Shown here one piece after another: positions 1 through 6,538 of a DNA stretch of 17,414 bases. The DNA comes from Syntrophaceae bacterium CG2_30_49_12 (GTDB lineage: Bacteria; Desulfobacterota; Syntrophia; Syntrophales; CG2-30-49-12): assembly GCA_001873675.1 (NCBI GenBank), contig MNZP01000158.1, positions 1 through 17,414 of the forward strand, written 5' to 3'. The position numbers and the translations under genes are program-made. The notes below the pieces were generated by a model, which had not been told where the DNA came from, did not search any database, and was given only the letters and a program-made list of their open reading frames with translations. Each line of letters opens with the position of its first letter. Positions within the stretch are counted from its first letter, which is position 1.

Positions 1-615
1 CATGCCCGATATCGTTTCCTGAAGGAGGGTGGTGAGACTCCCGATCGTTACCTGGGTGCGGGTGGCCAGCTTTCTCATCTTTTCCCCAAACTTGGCGATG
101 GGGTAGATGGTCAGGGGAAAGATGACCAGGGAGACGATGGCGAGCCGCCAGTCCCGGTAAAAGACGACGAATATAAGACAGACCAGGGTGAAGGAGTCTT
201 TCAGGAGACTGGTTATCGCCTCGGAAACTGCCCCCTGGATATAACCGACATCATTGGTGATCCGTGACATGAGTACACCAGTGGGATTTTTGGTAAAGAA
301 AGAAAGGGGCTGCATCTGTATCTGCCCGTACACTTTGTTTCTCAAGTCTGCCACGATGCGCTGGCCGATATAGTTCATTAAAACCGTCTGTCCGTATGTG
401 CATGCCCCTTTCAACAGATATATGCCCATAATGGCAAGGGGAATCCACTTCAGCGCCCCGGCGTTTTTCTTCAGGAAGATATCATCCAGCGCCGGTTTGA
501 CGAGAAAGGCAAGGGCGGAGGTCAGAGCGCCGACCAGGAGCATACAAAACATGGCCGCGATGAACCTTCCTGCATGAGGCTTCGCAAAACTTAAGAGACG
601 TTTATATATTCCCAT
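1..615 (-). CDS. msbA: MsbA-type lipid A ABC transporter, N-terminal part (runs off window)
   Basis: This is the first 205 codons of an ABC exporter; the rest lies beyond position 1. The ATG is at 615-613 and the protein begins MGIYKRLLSFAKPHAG. Only the transmembrane half is visible: a first hydrophobic segment near residues 18-40, a second near 58-65, and then the MsbA signature region with 'FFTKNPTGVLMSRITNDV' (about residues 106-123) and 'SLLKDSFTLV'. The ATP-binding domain is outside the window, so Walker motifs cannot be checked. MsbA flips core-lipid A across the inner membrane. Position directly after lpxB at the end of a lipid A operon strongly supports MsbA over a generic multidrug exporter. 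No good Shine-Dalgarno (SD) sequence precedes the start; the 5' flank carries the repeat motif CCTGAGTAGT. Confidence 0.88.
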   Translation of the reverse strand, partial: MGIYKRLLSFAKPHAGRFIAAMFCMLLVGALTSALAFLVKPALDDIFLKKNAGALKWIPLAIMGIYLLKGACTYGQTVLMNYIGQRIVADLRNKVYGQIQMQPLSFFTKNPTGVLMSRITNDVGYIQGAVSEAITSLLKDSFTLVCLIFVVFYRDWRLAIVSLVIFPLTIYPIAKFGEKMRKLATRTQVTIGSLTTLLQETISGM

Positions 616-618
616 CTG

Positions 619-631
619 GTTACTACTCAGG
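619..631 (-). repeat. Copy 1 of dispersed motif CCTGAGTAGT
   Basis: Read on the minus strand this is CCTGAGTAGTAAC, ending 3 nt before the msbA start codon. The same 10-base core occurs at 5843 and 17364 in two other intergenic spacers. It sits where an SD would be expected but is not purine-rich like one. Confidence 0.5.
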
Positions 632-633
632 TT

Positions 634-689
634 GTTTAGACTGTAGGCTGAAGGCTGTTAGTCACTGCCTACAGCCTAACAGTCTACAG
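634..689. repeat. Inverted array of degenerate 7-bp repeats between lpxB and msbA
   Basis: The spacer between the lpxB stop and the msbA start is almost filled by eight units in a 7-base register. The left half has units such as CTGTAGG, CTGAAGG and CTGTTAG. The right half has CTACAGC, CTAACAG and TCTACAG, which are roughly the reverse complements. The halves can fold into an imperfect hairpin of about 18 bp: 637-644 pairs exactly with 679-686, and the rest pairs with one bulge and one mismatch. It could act as an mRNA processing or stabilising hairpin. No T-run follows it, so a classical terminator is unlikely. Confidence 0.6.
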
Positions 690-690
690 C

Positions 691-1854
691 CTATCCACCT
701 GCTTTCCCTTCTATCATTCCATATGCCAGCCGGGCGGCCCTTTCGGCGGCGCCGGGGTTTCCCAATTTTTCCCTGATCTTCGAGAGTTCTTCTTTAATGT
801 TGTTCATTCGCGCCCTGTCCGTGAGGATGTCCATGATTTCGGCGGCTATGCGTTCCGGAGAGGCCTCTTCCTGGATCAACTCGGGGACAATGGTTTTTCC
901 GGAAATGATGTTGACAAGCCCGATGTTGTCCACCTTGACAAAGATATTTCCCATGTAATAGGTGAGGGCAGAGACCTTGTAGACAATAACCATCGGTGTT
1001 CTTAGGAGCGCCGTTTCAAGGGTGGCCGTTCCTGAAGCCACCATGACGATATCCGCACTGCTGATGGCTTCGTAGGTGTCCTGACAAATCAACCTGACCT
1101 CCACCGGATACTGCCGGGTAATACGTGAAACAAAGTCCATGGCGAGCGTGTCGGCGACCGGCAGGATAAATTGGACGGAGGCGAGTTTCTCTTGAAGAAT
1201 CCCCGCTGTCTTAAGCATCTCGGGCAGGAGTTTGACCACCTCGGAAGGTCTGCTCCCCGGGAGGATGCCCACCGTCGTCTTTCCCTCCTGAAGACCGAAT
1301 TTCCTCCGCGCCTCCTCGCGTGAATATTTTGTCTTTACCAGATCGAGGAGGGGGTGACCGACAAACGTTACGTCAAAACCGGATTCCTCGTAGAGGCGGG
1401 CCTCAAAAGGAAGAATGACGGCCATTTTATCCACAACTCTTCGTATTTTGCCGATCCTTCCCTTCCTCCAGGCCCATACCTGGGGGCTGATATAGTAAAA
1501 TACCCGGAACCCGCGTTTTTTTGCCGTTTTTGCAAGGGCGAGGTTAAAGTCGGGATAGTCAATGAGGATGACAAGATCGGGCTTTATCTCCCGGAGGGAC
1601 TTCTTTAGCTGACCCATTACCTTCAGGATAAACCTCAGTTTAAAAAAGACCTCGGTCAGTCCGACAACAGCCATCTTGGCGGAGTCAGCCATCAGTTCGA
1701 CTCCCGCTTCCTTCAGTCTTTTCCCCCCAATTCCATAGAAACGAAGGGCAGGATCAATGCGGGACATCGCCTTTACCAGGTTGGCGCCATGCATATCCCC
1801 CGATGCCTCCCCCGCCACGATCATGATTCTTCGGGTGGTTGTTTCAGGATGCAT
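691..1854 (-). CDS. lpxB: Lipid-A-disaccharide synthase LpxB
   Basis: LpxB is a GT19 glycosyltransferase. It joins UDP-2,3-diacyl-glucosamine and lipid X (2,3-diacyl-GlcN-1-P) into the tetraacyl disaccharide 1-phosphate at the inner face of the inner membrane. The 387-residue length is normal for the family. Visible motifs are GEASGD (15-20), DYPDFN (99-104), SPQVWAWR (123-130), GHPL (166-169) and LPGSR (198-202); Asp99 and Arg202 align by eye with Asp98 and Arg201 of the E. coli enzyme. The gene overlaps the upstream aminotransferase gene by 11 nt and has no strong SD at this ATG, which suggests translational coupling. An internal start at Met11, preceded by GAAGA, is possible. If GnnA/GnnB act as predicted, its substrates would carry GlcN3N. 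Confidence 0.96.
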   Translation of the reverse strand: MHPETTTRRIMIVAGEASGDMHGANLVKAMSRIDPALRFYGIGGKRLKEAGVELMADSAKMAVVGLTEVFFKLRFILKVMGQLKKSLREIKPDLVILIDYPDFNLALAKTAKKRGFRVFYYISPQVWAWRKGRIGKIRRVVDKMAVILPFEARLYEESGFDVTFVGHPLLDLVKTKYSREEARRKFGLQEGKTTVGILPGSRPSEVVKLLPEMLKTAGILQEKLASVQFILPVADTLAMDFVSRITRQYPVEVRLICQDTYEAISSADIVMVASGTATLETALLRTPMVIVYKVSALTYYMGNIFVKVDNIGLVNIISGKTIVPELIQEEASPERIAAEIMDILTDRARMNNIKEELSKIREKLGNPGAAERAARLAYGMIEGKAGG

Positions 1855-2950
1855 GGTTGATCACATCGCTGATGTGCAGGATTTCTTCTTTTTTCAGTTC
1901 GGGAAACATGGGAAGGGAAAGAACTTCTGCCGCACATTGTTCACTGTTTACAAGTACTGGCCCCTCATCAGTGGTTTCCCGGCGGGCAAAGGCCTCCTGG
2001 CGGTGTAAAGGGACGGGATAATAAATGGCGGAAGAGATATGGTTGTTTGCCAGTGCTCTCATAATAATATCCCTGTTTTTTGAGCGGATGGTAAACTGGT
2101 GATATACATGCCTGCATCCCTCTATTTCCAGGGGCAGGATGACATCATCCCTTTTGATGGAGGCCCTATATATATCCGCATTGCCTCGGCGCGCCTCGTT
2201 GAAAGTATCTATCCTTCTTAGCTTAACCCGAATAACGGCGGCCTGTATCTCGTCGAGACGACTGTTGTAGCCGGGGAATTTATGATAGTATTTAACTTCA
2301 CTGCCGTGATTCCGGAGGAGTTTAATCTGTTTTGCCGTCTCTTCATCACGGACGATAACCATTCCGCCGTCACCATAGGCGGCCAGATTCTTGCTGGGGA
2401 AGAAACTGAAACAGCCGGCATCGCCGAAGGCGCCCACCGGTTTCCCATGATATAAAGCGCCGAAGGCCTGAGCGCAGTCCTCGATGATTTTGAGATGATA
2501 CTTCCGACAGAGGGTGACAAGCGGGTCCATATCCGCCGGGTGGCCGAAAAGGTGTACGGGGATGATGGCCTTCGTTTTTTCGGTGATCTTTTCCTCAATC
2601 TTATCGGGATCAATATTAAATGTCTCAGGACGGATATCCACAAAGACAGGCTTTGCCTGCAGCAGTGATATGACCTCTGCCGTGGCTATGAATGTAAAGG
2701 GGGTGGTAATGACCTCATCGCCACTTCGTATTCCGCACGCTTTAAGGGCGAGGAGCAGGGCATCCGTACCGCTGGCCACTCCCACGGCGAAAGGCGTCCC
2801 GTGGTAGGCGGCGATTTCCCTTTCCAGTTCCAAGACAGCAGGTCCAAGGATAAATCGACCACCGTTTAAGACATCAAAGATTGCCGCATCTATATCGGTT
2901 TTCAGGATTTCGTACTGTCTTTGCAGATCCACCATGGGTATCATAGTCAT
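1844..2950 (-). CDS. gnnB: DegT/DnrJ/EryC1 aminotransferase, GnnB-like (UDP-GlcNAc3N synthesis)
   Basis: This is a PLP-dependent sugar aminotransferase of the DegT/DnrJ/EryC1/StrS family, 368 residues. The cofactor lysine is Lys187 in FFPSKNLAAYGDGG. The phosphate-binding ASGTDA is at 59-64, and the pyridine-nitrogen aspartate is Asp158 in EDCAQAFG. In Acidithiobacillus ferrooxidans, GnnB transfers an amino group from glutamate to UDP-3-keto-GlcNAc made by GnnA, and gnnA-gnnB lie between lpxA and lpxB, exactly as here. The start overlaps the upstream dehydrogenase by 4 nt (ATGA). Met3 and Met6 are alternative starts. The family call is certain; the GnnB assignment rests on gene order and could instead be another nucleotide-sugar aminotransferase for O-antigen or core sugars. 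Confidence 0.85.
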   Translation of the reverse strand: MTMIPMVDLQRQYEILKTDIDAAIFDVLNGGRFILGPAVLELEREIAAYHGTPFAVGVASGTDALLLALKACGIRSGDEVITTPFTFIATAEVISLLQAKPVFVDIRPETFNIDPDKIEEKITEKTKAIIPVHLFGHPADMDPLVTLCRKYHLKIIEDCAQAFGALYHGKPVGAFGDAGCFSFFPSKNLAAYGDGGMVIVRDEETAKQIKLLRNHGSEVKYYHKFPGYNSRLDEIQAAVIRVKLRRIDTFNEARRGNADIYRASIKRDDVILPLEIEGCRHVYHQFTIRSKNRDIIMRALANNHISSAIYYPVPLHRQEAFARRETTDEGPVLVNSEQCAAEVLSLPMFPELKKEEILHISDVINHAS

Positions 2951-3900
2951 AGTATCGGCTCCCCGGCGGTCTTTATCTCGTTGATGATACGGAGGGCCAG
3001 TCTGAGGGAGACCATCCCCTCTCTGCCGGAAACAGGGGGAAGGGTCCTGTCTGTAACCGCTTTAAGGAAAGACCTGATTTCCTCTTCGAGGGGGTCCTGG
3101 GGTTTTACCTCCACCTGGTTGGGGGCGATCGAAACCTGTCCCCCTTCACCGTCTTTTCTACCCAGGGAGACCAGCTCCCGCTTTCCGTAGTCCACGGCGT
3201 GATACCCCTCCCGCCCGAAGAAACGTATCTTCTGCATAACCTTGTTACTAATCCTGCTGGCGGTAATGTTGGCCACACAGCCGTTTGAAAAGACCAGCCT
3301 GACATTGGCGATATCCACCTTATCTGAGAGAACCGGTACGCCTACGGCATCTACATTCTTTACGGGGGATTTTACAAAATTCAGGATGATGTCGAGGTCG
3401 TGAATCATCAAATCGAGAATGACATCCACATCCGTCCCCCGCTCGAAAAAAGGATGCAGTCGGTGGGCCTCGATAAAGAGGGGTTCTCCCATTACCGCTT
3501 TTAAGGCAACCACTGCCGGATTGAACCGTTCCACAAATCCGACCTGGAAGACCAGGGGGGACTTCTTCCCCTCTGCAATTGTTACCAGTTCATCGGCTTG
3601 GCCGAGGGTTTGGGCGATCGGTTTTTCTAAGAGGACATCGGCCCCCGCCTCAAGAAAGTCCTTTGCTATAAGATAATGGTACCCGGTGGGAACGGTAATG
3701 CTGACGGCATCTACTGTTCCAATAAGTTTCCTGTAATCGGTATAGGCATCACAGTCGTAGACCATGGCAGCCTTTCGGGCGCGCTCTTCTACAATATCCG
3801 CTACCGCAACTATTTCCGCATGCGGTAATTTTTGGTACTTTTGCAGGTGGTAATTTCCCAGATGGCCGATCCCCACCACGCCGATTCTGACTTTACTCAT
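2947..3900 (-). CDS. gnnA: Gfo/Idh/MocA dehydrogenase, GnnA-like (UDP-GlcNAc 3-oxidation)
   Basis: This is an NAD-dependent sugar dehydrogenase of the Gfo/Idh/MocA family, 317 residues. An N-terminal Rossmann fold has GVVGIGHLGNYH (7-18), the family EKP motif is at 92-94, and the catalytic-region DLMIHDLD is at 163-170. In A. ferrooxidans and Leptospira, GnnA oxidises the 3-hydroxyl of UDP-GlcNAc so that GnnB can aminate it. Here the two genes overlap by 4 nt and sit between lpxA and lpxB. Many deltaproteobacteria have a lone Gfo/Idh/MocA gene in this cluster; the adjacent aminotransferase is what favours GnnA. The start lies 35 nt after the lpxA stop, and a purine-rich AAGGGGGAAG lies further upstream than usual. 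Confidence 0.84.
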   Translation of the reverse strand: MSKVRIGVVGIGHLGNYHLQKYQKLPHAEIVAVADIVEERARKAAMVYDCDAYTDYRKLIGTVDAVSITVPTGYHYLIAKDFLEAGADVLLEKPIAQTLGQADELVTIAEGKKSPLVFQVGFVERFNPAVVALKAVMGEPLFIEAHRLHPFFERGTDVDVILDLMIHDLDIILNFVKSPVKNVDAVGVPVLSDKVDIANVRLVFSNGCVANITASRISNKVMQKIRFFGREGYHAVDYGKRELVSLGRKDGEGGQVSIAPNQVEVKPQDPLEEEIRSFLKAVTDRTLPPVSGREGMVSLRLALRIINEIKTAGEPIL

Positions 3901-3935
3901 CTTAAGCCCGGATTCTTCCCCCTTGCCTCTCTATC

Positions 3936-4709
3936 CTACCTGATGATTCCTCTTTCTGATTTTTGTATGAAATCAATAAAATGGCGGACTTCGGATGTGT
4001 CTGCAACCTCGTTTTTGACCCTTTCTATAGCCACAGTGAACAGCAGGGATGAACGGAATATAAGCCGGTAGGCATCTTTCAAGGCCATGATCGTTTCTTC
4101 TTTAAAACCTCTGCGTTTCATACCGACCGTGTTAAGGCCGTAGGGCTTTGCGTGGTTGCCGGCAGCCATGATATATGGGGGAATATCTTTAGTGACGGCA
4201 GAAGCGCCGCCGATGATAGAATGGGCGCCGATACGGGTGAACTGATGGATACCCGTCAGTCCGCCAATGATAGCAAAGTCTTCTACGTGGATATGGCCGG
4301 CGAGGGTGGCGGCATTGGCCATGACGATATGATTTCCCAATTTACAGTTATGGGCGACGTGGCAGTAAGCCATCAAAAGATTATGATTCCCGATGATTGT
4401 TACACCGATGTCGGCAGAGGTGGCCCGGTTGATGGTGACAAATTCCCTGATCGTATTGTGGTTTCCTACGATGAGACGTGTTTTTTCCCCCTTGAATTTT
4501 AAGTCCTGGGGAGCGCCGCCAAGGGAAGAGAACTGGAAGATGCGGCAATCCTCTCCGATGTCGGTATGGTCTTCCACCACCACGTGGGATCCGATAATGG
4601 TGTTTTTCCCGATATGGACATCCGCGCCGATGATCGTATAGGGACCAACTTCAACCCCTTCTTCGAGGTGGGCATCGGGAGATACGATTGCCGTGGGATG
4701 AATGTTCAT
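3936..4709 (-). CDS. lpxA: Acyl-ACP--UDP-GlcNAc (or UDP-GlcNAc3N) acyltransferase LpxA
   Basis: LpxA performs the first acylation of lipid A synthesis, moving a 3-hydroxyacyl chain from ACP to position 3 of the sugar. It has 257 residues: a left-handed parallel beta-helix of hexapeptide repeats (1 to about 185), then a helical C-terminus. His120 in HVAHNCKLG matches catalytic His125 of E. coli; His117, His139 and His155 match His122, His144 and His160. Gly168 occupies the acyl-ruler position (E. coli Gly173), favouring a long chain near C14. Asn94 replaces the position of E. coli His99. With GnnA/GnnB encoded next door, the substrate is probably the 3-amino sugar and the bond an amide. The start overlaps lpxD by 4 nt. 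Confidence 0.95.
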   Translation of the reverse strand: MNIHPTAIVSPDAHLEEGVEVGPYTIIGADVHIGKNTIIGSHVVVEDHTDIGEDCRIFQFSSLGGAPQDLKFKGEKTRLIVGNHNTIREFVTINRATSADIGVTIIGNHNLLMAYCHVAHNCKLGNHIVMANAATLAGHIHVEDFAIIGGLTGIHQFTRIGAHSIIGGASAVTKDIPPYIMAAGNHAKPYGLNTVGMKRRGFKEETIMALKDAYRLIFRSSLLFTVAIERVKNEVADTSEVRHFIDFIQKSERGIIR

Positions 4710-5740
4710 TTATCTTCTGTCCTTTTCTCCAGTTTTTCAATTCGTTCCTCAAGAGAGGTAATAGTTTTCCGCATTTCCGGAAGCCGGGGGAGACAGGCTT
4801 GAACCTTCAACCAATTCCGGTGAGGCATGTGTAGCGTGCCGGAGACAACCTGCCCGGGAGGGACATCTTCGTGGACCCCGGACTGCCCCCCCACCATAAC
4901 ATGATCTCCAATGATGATATGACCGCCCAGCCCAGCCTGACCACCGATAATGCAGCTTTTACCGAGCCCGGCGCTTCCCGCAATACCGACCTGGGCCACG
5001 ATCACAGATTTTTCACCGATAATTACGTTATGTCCAATCTGCACCAGATTGTCAATCTTTACACCCCTCTGTATCCACGTCTTGCTTAATGTTCCACGAT
5101 CTATCGTGGTGTTGGCCCCCACCTCGACGTCATCATCTATCTGCACGATGCCCACCTGGGGAATTTTCATGTTTTTCTCTCCCGGCCCGGCAAAACCGAA
5201 TCCATCAGCTCCCACGACCACGCCGGCATGGAGAACGACCCGCTTTCCGATGATACATCTCCGATACACCGTGACGTTCGGATAGAGAACAGATCTCTCG
5301 TCAATGACGGCATCACGGCCCACGAAGACGCCGGGGTAGAGGACAACGCCCCGTTCAATCCTGGCCCCTCTACCTATATAGACACCCGGATAGATCGTGG
5401 CCTCTTTTGAGACAACAGCGCCCTCTTCGATAAAAGCGTTTTTGCTGATCCCGGCAGATTCAGTCTCCTCGGGATAGAAGAGGGCTAAGGCCTGGCCGAG
5501 GGCGACATACGGGTCGGGAACAACAAGGAGATTCTTGCCTGTGCTTTCTGTTCCCGGTGAGACCAGGATGGCAGAGGCATTGGTTGTCTCGAGTTTTTTG
5601 CGATATTGGGGATTTGCAATAAATGCCAGATCCCCCTGGCCGGCTTCGTCAATTCCACGGATACGCTCAACAACAACAAGACCATCACCAACAACCTTAC
5701 CATTTAAAATGGCCGCCATCTCATTTAGCGTCTTTCTCAC
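4706..5740 (-). CDS. lpxD: UDP-3-acyl-glucosamine N-acyltransferase LpxD
   Basis: LpxD adds the second 3-hydroxyacyl chain, at the 2-amino group, in the third step of lipid A synthesis. It has 344 residues. An N-terminal uridine-binding domain (1 to about 100) is followed by a hexapeptide beta-helix (about 101-300) and a C-terminal charged helix ending in a short coiled coil ([20 protein letters not shown]). His237 in QIGHNVIIG matches catalytic His239 of E. coli and His274 matches His276; TTIDRGTL is also present. The start is GTG at 5740-5738, with AAGGAAGGGG about 9 nt upstream. The gene is separated from skp by 119 nt holding a strong hairpin. No fabZ lies between it and lpxA, unlike E. 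coli. Confidence 0.96.
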   Translation of the reverse strand: MRKTLNEMAAILNGKVVGDGLVVVERIRGIDEAGQGDLAFIANPQYRKKLETTNASAILVSPGTESTGKNLLVVPDPYVALGQALALFYPEETESAGISKNAFIEEGAVVSKEATIYPGVYIGRGARIERGVVLYPGVFVGRDAVIDERSVLYPNVTVYRRCIIGKRVVLHAGVVVGADGFGFAGPGEKNMKIPQVGIVQIDDDVEVGANTTIDRGTLSKTWIQRGVKIDNLVQIGHNVIIGEKSVIVAQVGIAGSAGLGKSCIIGGQAGLGGHIIIGDHVMVGGQSGVHEDVPPGQVVSGTLHMPHRNWLKVQACLPRLPEMRKTITSLEERIEKLEKRTEDK

Positions 5741-5759
5741 CGCCAGTCCCCTTCCTTTG

Positions 5760-5808
5760 AAAATCCCCCCTCGCCCCCCTTTACTAAAGGGGGGCGAGGG
5801 GGGATTTT
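5760..5808. repeat. Perfect 23-bp palindromic hairpin with C6/G6 runs (REP/MITE-like or terminator)
   Basis: The arms 5760-5782 and 5786-5808 are exact reverse complements around a 3-nt loop (ACT). Each arm has two runs of six C (or G) flanked by AAAAT and TTT. It lies between skp and lpxD, 20 bases before the lpxD start on the transcribed strand. The structure resembles short C-rich palindromic repeats dispersed in many bacterial genomes (family resemblance from general knowledge, not searched). It may attenuate transcription, protect mRNA ends, or be an inserted repeat. Only four T residues end the transcribed arm, so terminator strength is uncertain. Confidence 0.8.
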
Positions 5809-5820
5809 TGATGTTTCATT

Positions 5821-5863
5821 GAGATTACGTAACTACCCGGCTCCTGAGTAGTTGTGAGATTAC
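5821..5863. repeat. Direct and inverted short repeats with copy 2 of CCTGAGTAGT
   Basis: GAGATTAC occurs at 5821-5828 and again at 5856-5863, the second copy overlapping the skp stop. Between them AACTAC (5831-5836) faces GTAGTT (5848-5853). The motif CCTGAGTAGTTGT is at 5843-5855 and shares its first ten bases with motifs at 619-631 (minus) and 17364-17376. The 8-bp direct repeats could be a duplication flanking a small insertion. Confidence 0.45.
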
Positions 5864-6402
5864 TTTTGTGGTTTAGAGGTTTTGTTGAATTCTTCAATAA
5901 CCTGTTTTGTCATGTCGTTTTCCTTGGCGAAGTAGGGAACCTGCACGGTGCCTATGTCAAGAATCAGAGTATACTTTTCCTTCTCTCCGATAGTGGCCAA
6001 TAACTTGATTATTTCGGGAACCATCTTATTGGCAAGTTCCCGATCTTTTGCCTGGAGGTCTTCGTTGACATCCTTGACCATAAGTTGATAGTCCCTGAAC
6101 TTTTTCTGGTAGGCCGTTTCTTTTTCTTTCCTGGCGGTCTCAGTAAGGATTGAACTCTGTTTTTCAACCTCGTCCTTGAGTTTCTTCAACTCTGTTTCCC
6201 TTTCCTGGATAAGGTTTTTGTTCTTTTCGTAGAGCTTTTTAAAATCCTCCGCGGCCTTCTTTCCAGCATCTGAATTAAGCATCACCTCTCTTATGTCAAC
6301 AAATCCCGTTTTTTCACTCGCCATGGCAGCAGGCAAGGTCAGGACGAACACCAGTACCATTATAAGTATACCTAAAATCGCCAAACTAAATTTTTTCATC
6401 AA
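5860..6402 (-). CDS. skp: Skp/OmpH-family periplasmic chaperone
   Basis: This is a 180-residue exported protein of the OmpH/Skp family, which holds unfolded outer-membrane proteins in the periplasm and passes them to BamA. The N-terminus is a typical signal peptide: KK, a hydrophobic stretch (about 6-23) and cleavage after AAMAS near residue 29. KTGFVDIREVMLNSDAGKKA is the conserved start of the mature protein. Residues about 50-125 are strongly charged heptad-like helix, matching the coiled-coil tentacles of Skp. A good SD (AGGAGGGA) lies about 8-15 nt before the ATG. It sits directly downstream of bamA, the usual order. A second Met at position 2 could be the start. Confidence 0.9.
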   Translation of the reverse strand: MMKKFSLAILGILIMVLVFVLTLPAAMASEKTGFVDIREVMLNSDAGKKAAEDFKKLYEKNKNLIQERETELKKLKDEVEKQSSILTETARKEKETAYQKKFRDYQLMVKDVNEDLQAKDRELANKMVPEIIKLLATIGEKEKYTLILDIGTVQVPYFAKENDMTKQVIEEFNKTSKPQK

Positions 6403-6420
6403 AGTTTCTCCCTCCTATTA

Positions 6421-6476
6421 GTTATCAGTTATCAGTTATCAGTTATCAGTTATCAGTTATTAATTGTCAGTTATCA
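6421..6476. repeat. Tandem heptanucleotide array (GTTATCA)n
   Basis: There are eight units in uninterrupted 7-base register: five perfect GTTATCA copies (6421-6455), two variant units (GTTATTA and ATTGTCA), and a final perfect copy (6470-6476). It lies immediately upstream of the skp SD in the bamA-skp spacer. There are no spacers of CRISPR size. It is probably an expandable short-sequence repeat. Confidence 0.95.
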
Positions 6477-6490
6477 GAAGTTGTCACCGT

Positions 6491-6532
6491 CCCCTGTTCC
6501 CTGACCCCTATTCCCCGATTCCTGACCCCTGT
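6491..6532. repeat. Degenerate heptamer array, CCCCTGA/TCAGGGG class
   Basis: Six units in 7-base register alternate CCCCTGT/CCCCTAT/TCCCCGA-like and TCCCTGA/TTCCTGA units. It is the same family as the array at 9855, read in the opposite orientation. It fills the rest of the bamA-skp spacer after the GTTATCA array. Confidence 0.75.
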
Positions 6533-6538
6533 ACTGTG

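Noticed and set aside
251..448. 65-codon minus-strand open frame near the left edge
   Set aside because: It overlaps in another frame the msbA reading frame, which continues uninterrupted from 615 to 1.
2218..2643. 141-codon open frame in another minus-strand frame inside gnnB
   Set aside because: The overlapping frame encodes an intact PLP aminotransferase with all motifs; the alternative has low-complexity Ser/Arg/Pro composition typical of a frame shadow.
6421..6476. Possible CRISPR or short-spacer array
   Set aside because: Units are 7 bp and contiguous; there are no 20-40 bp repeats separated by unique spacers.
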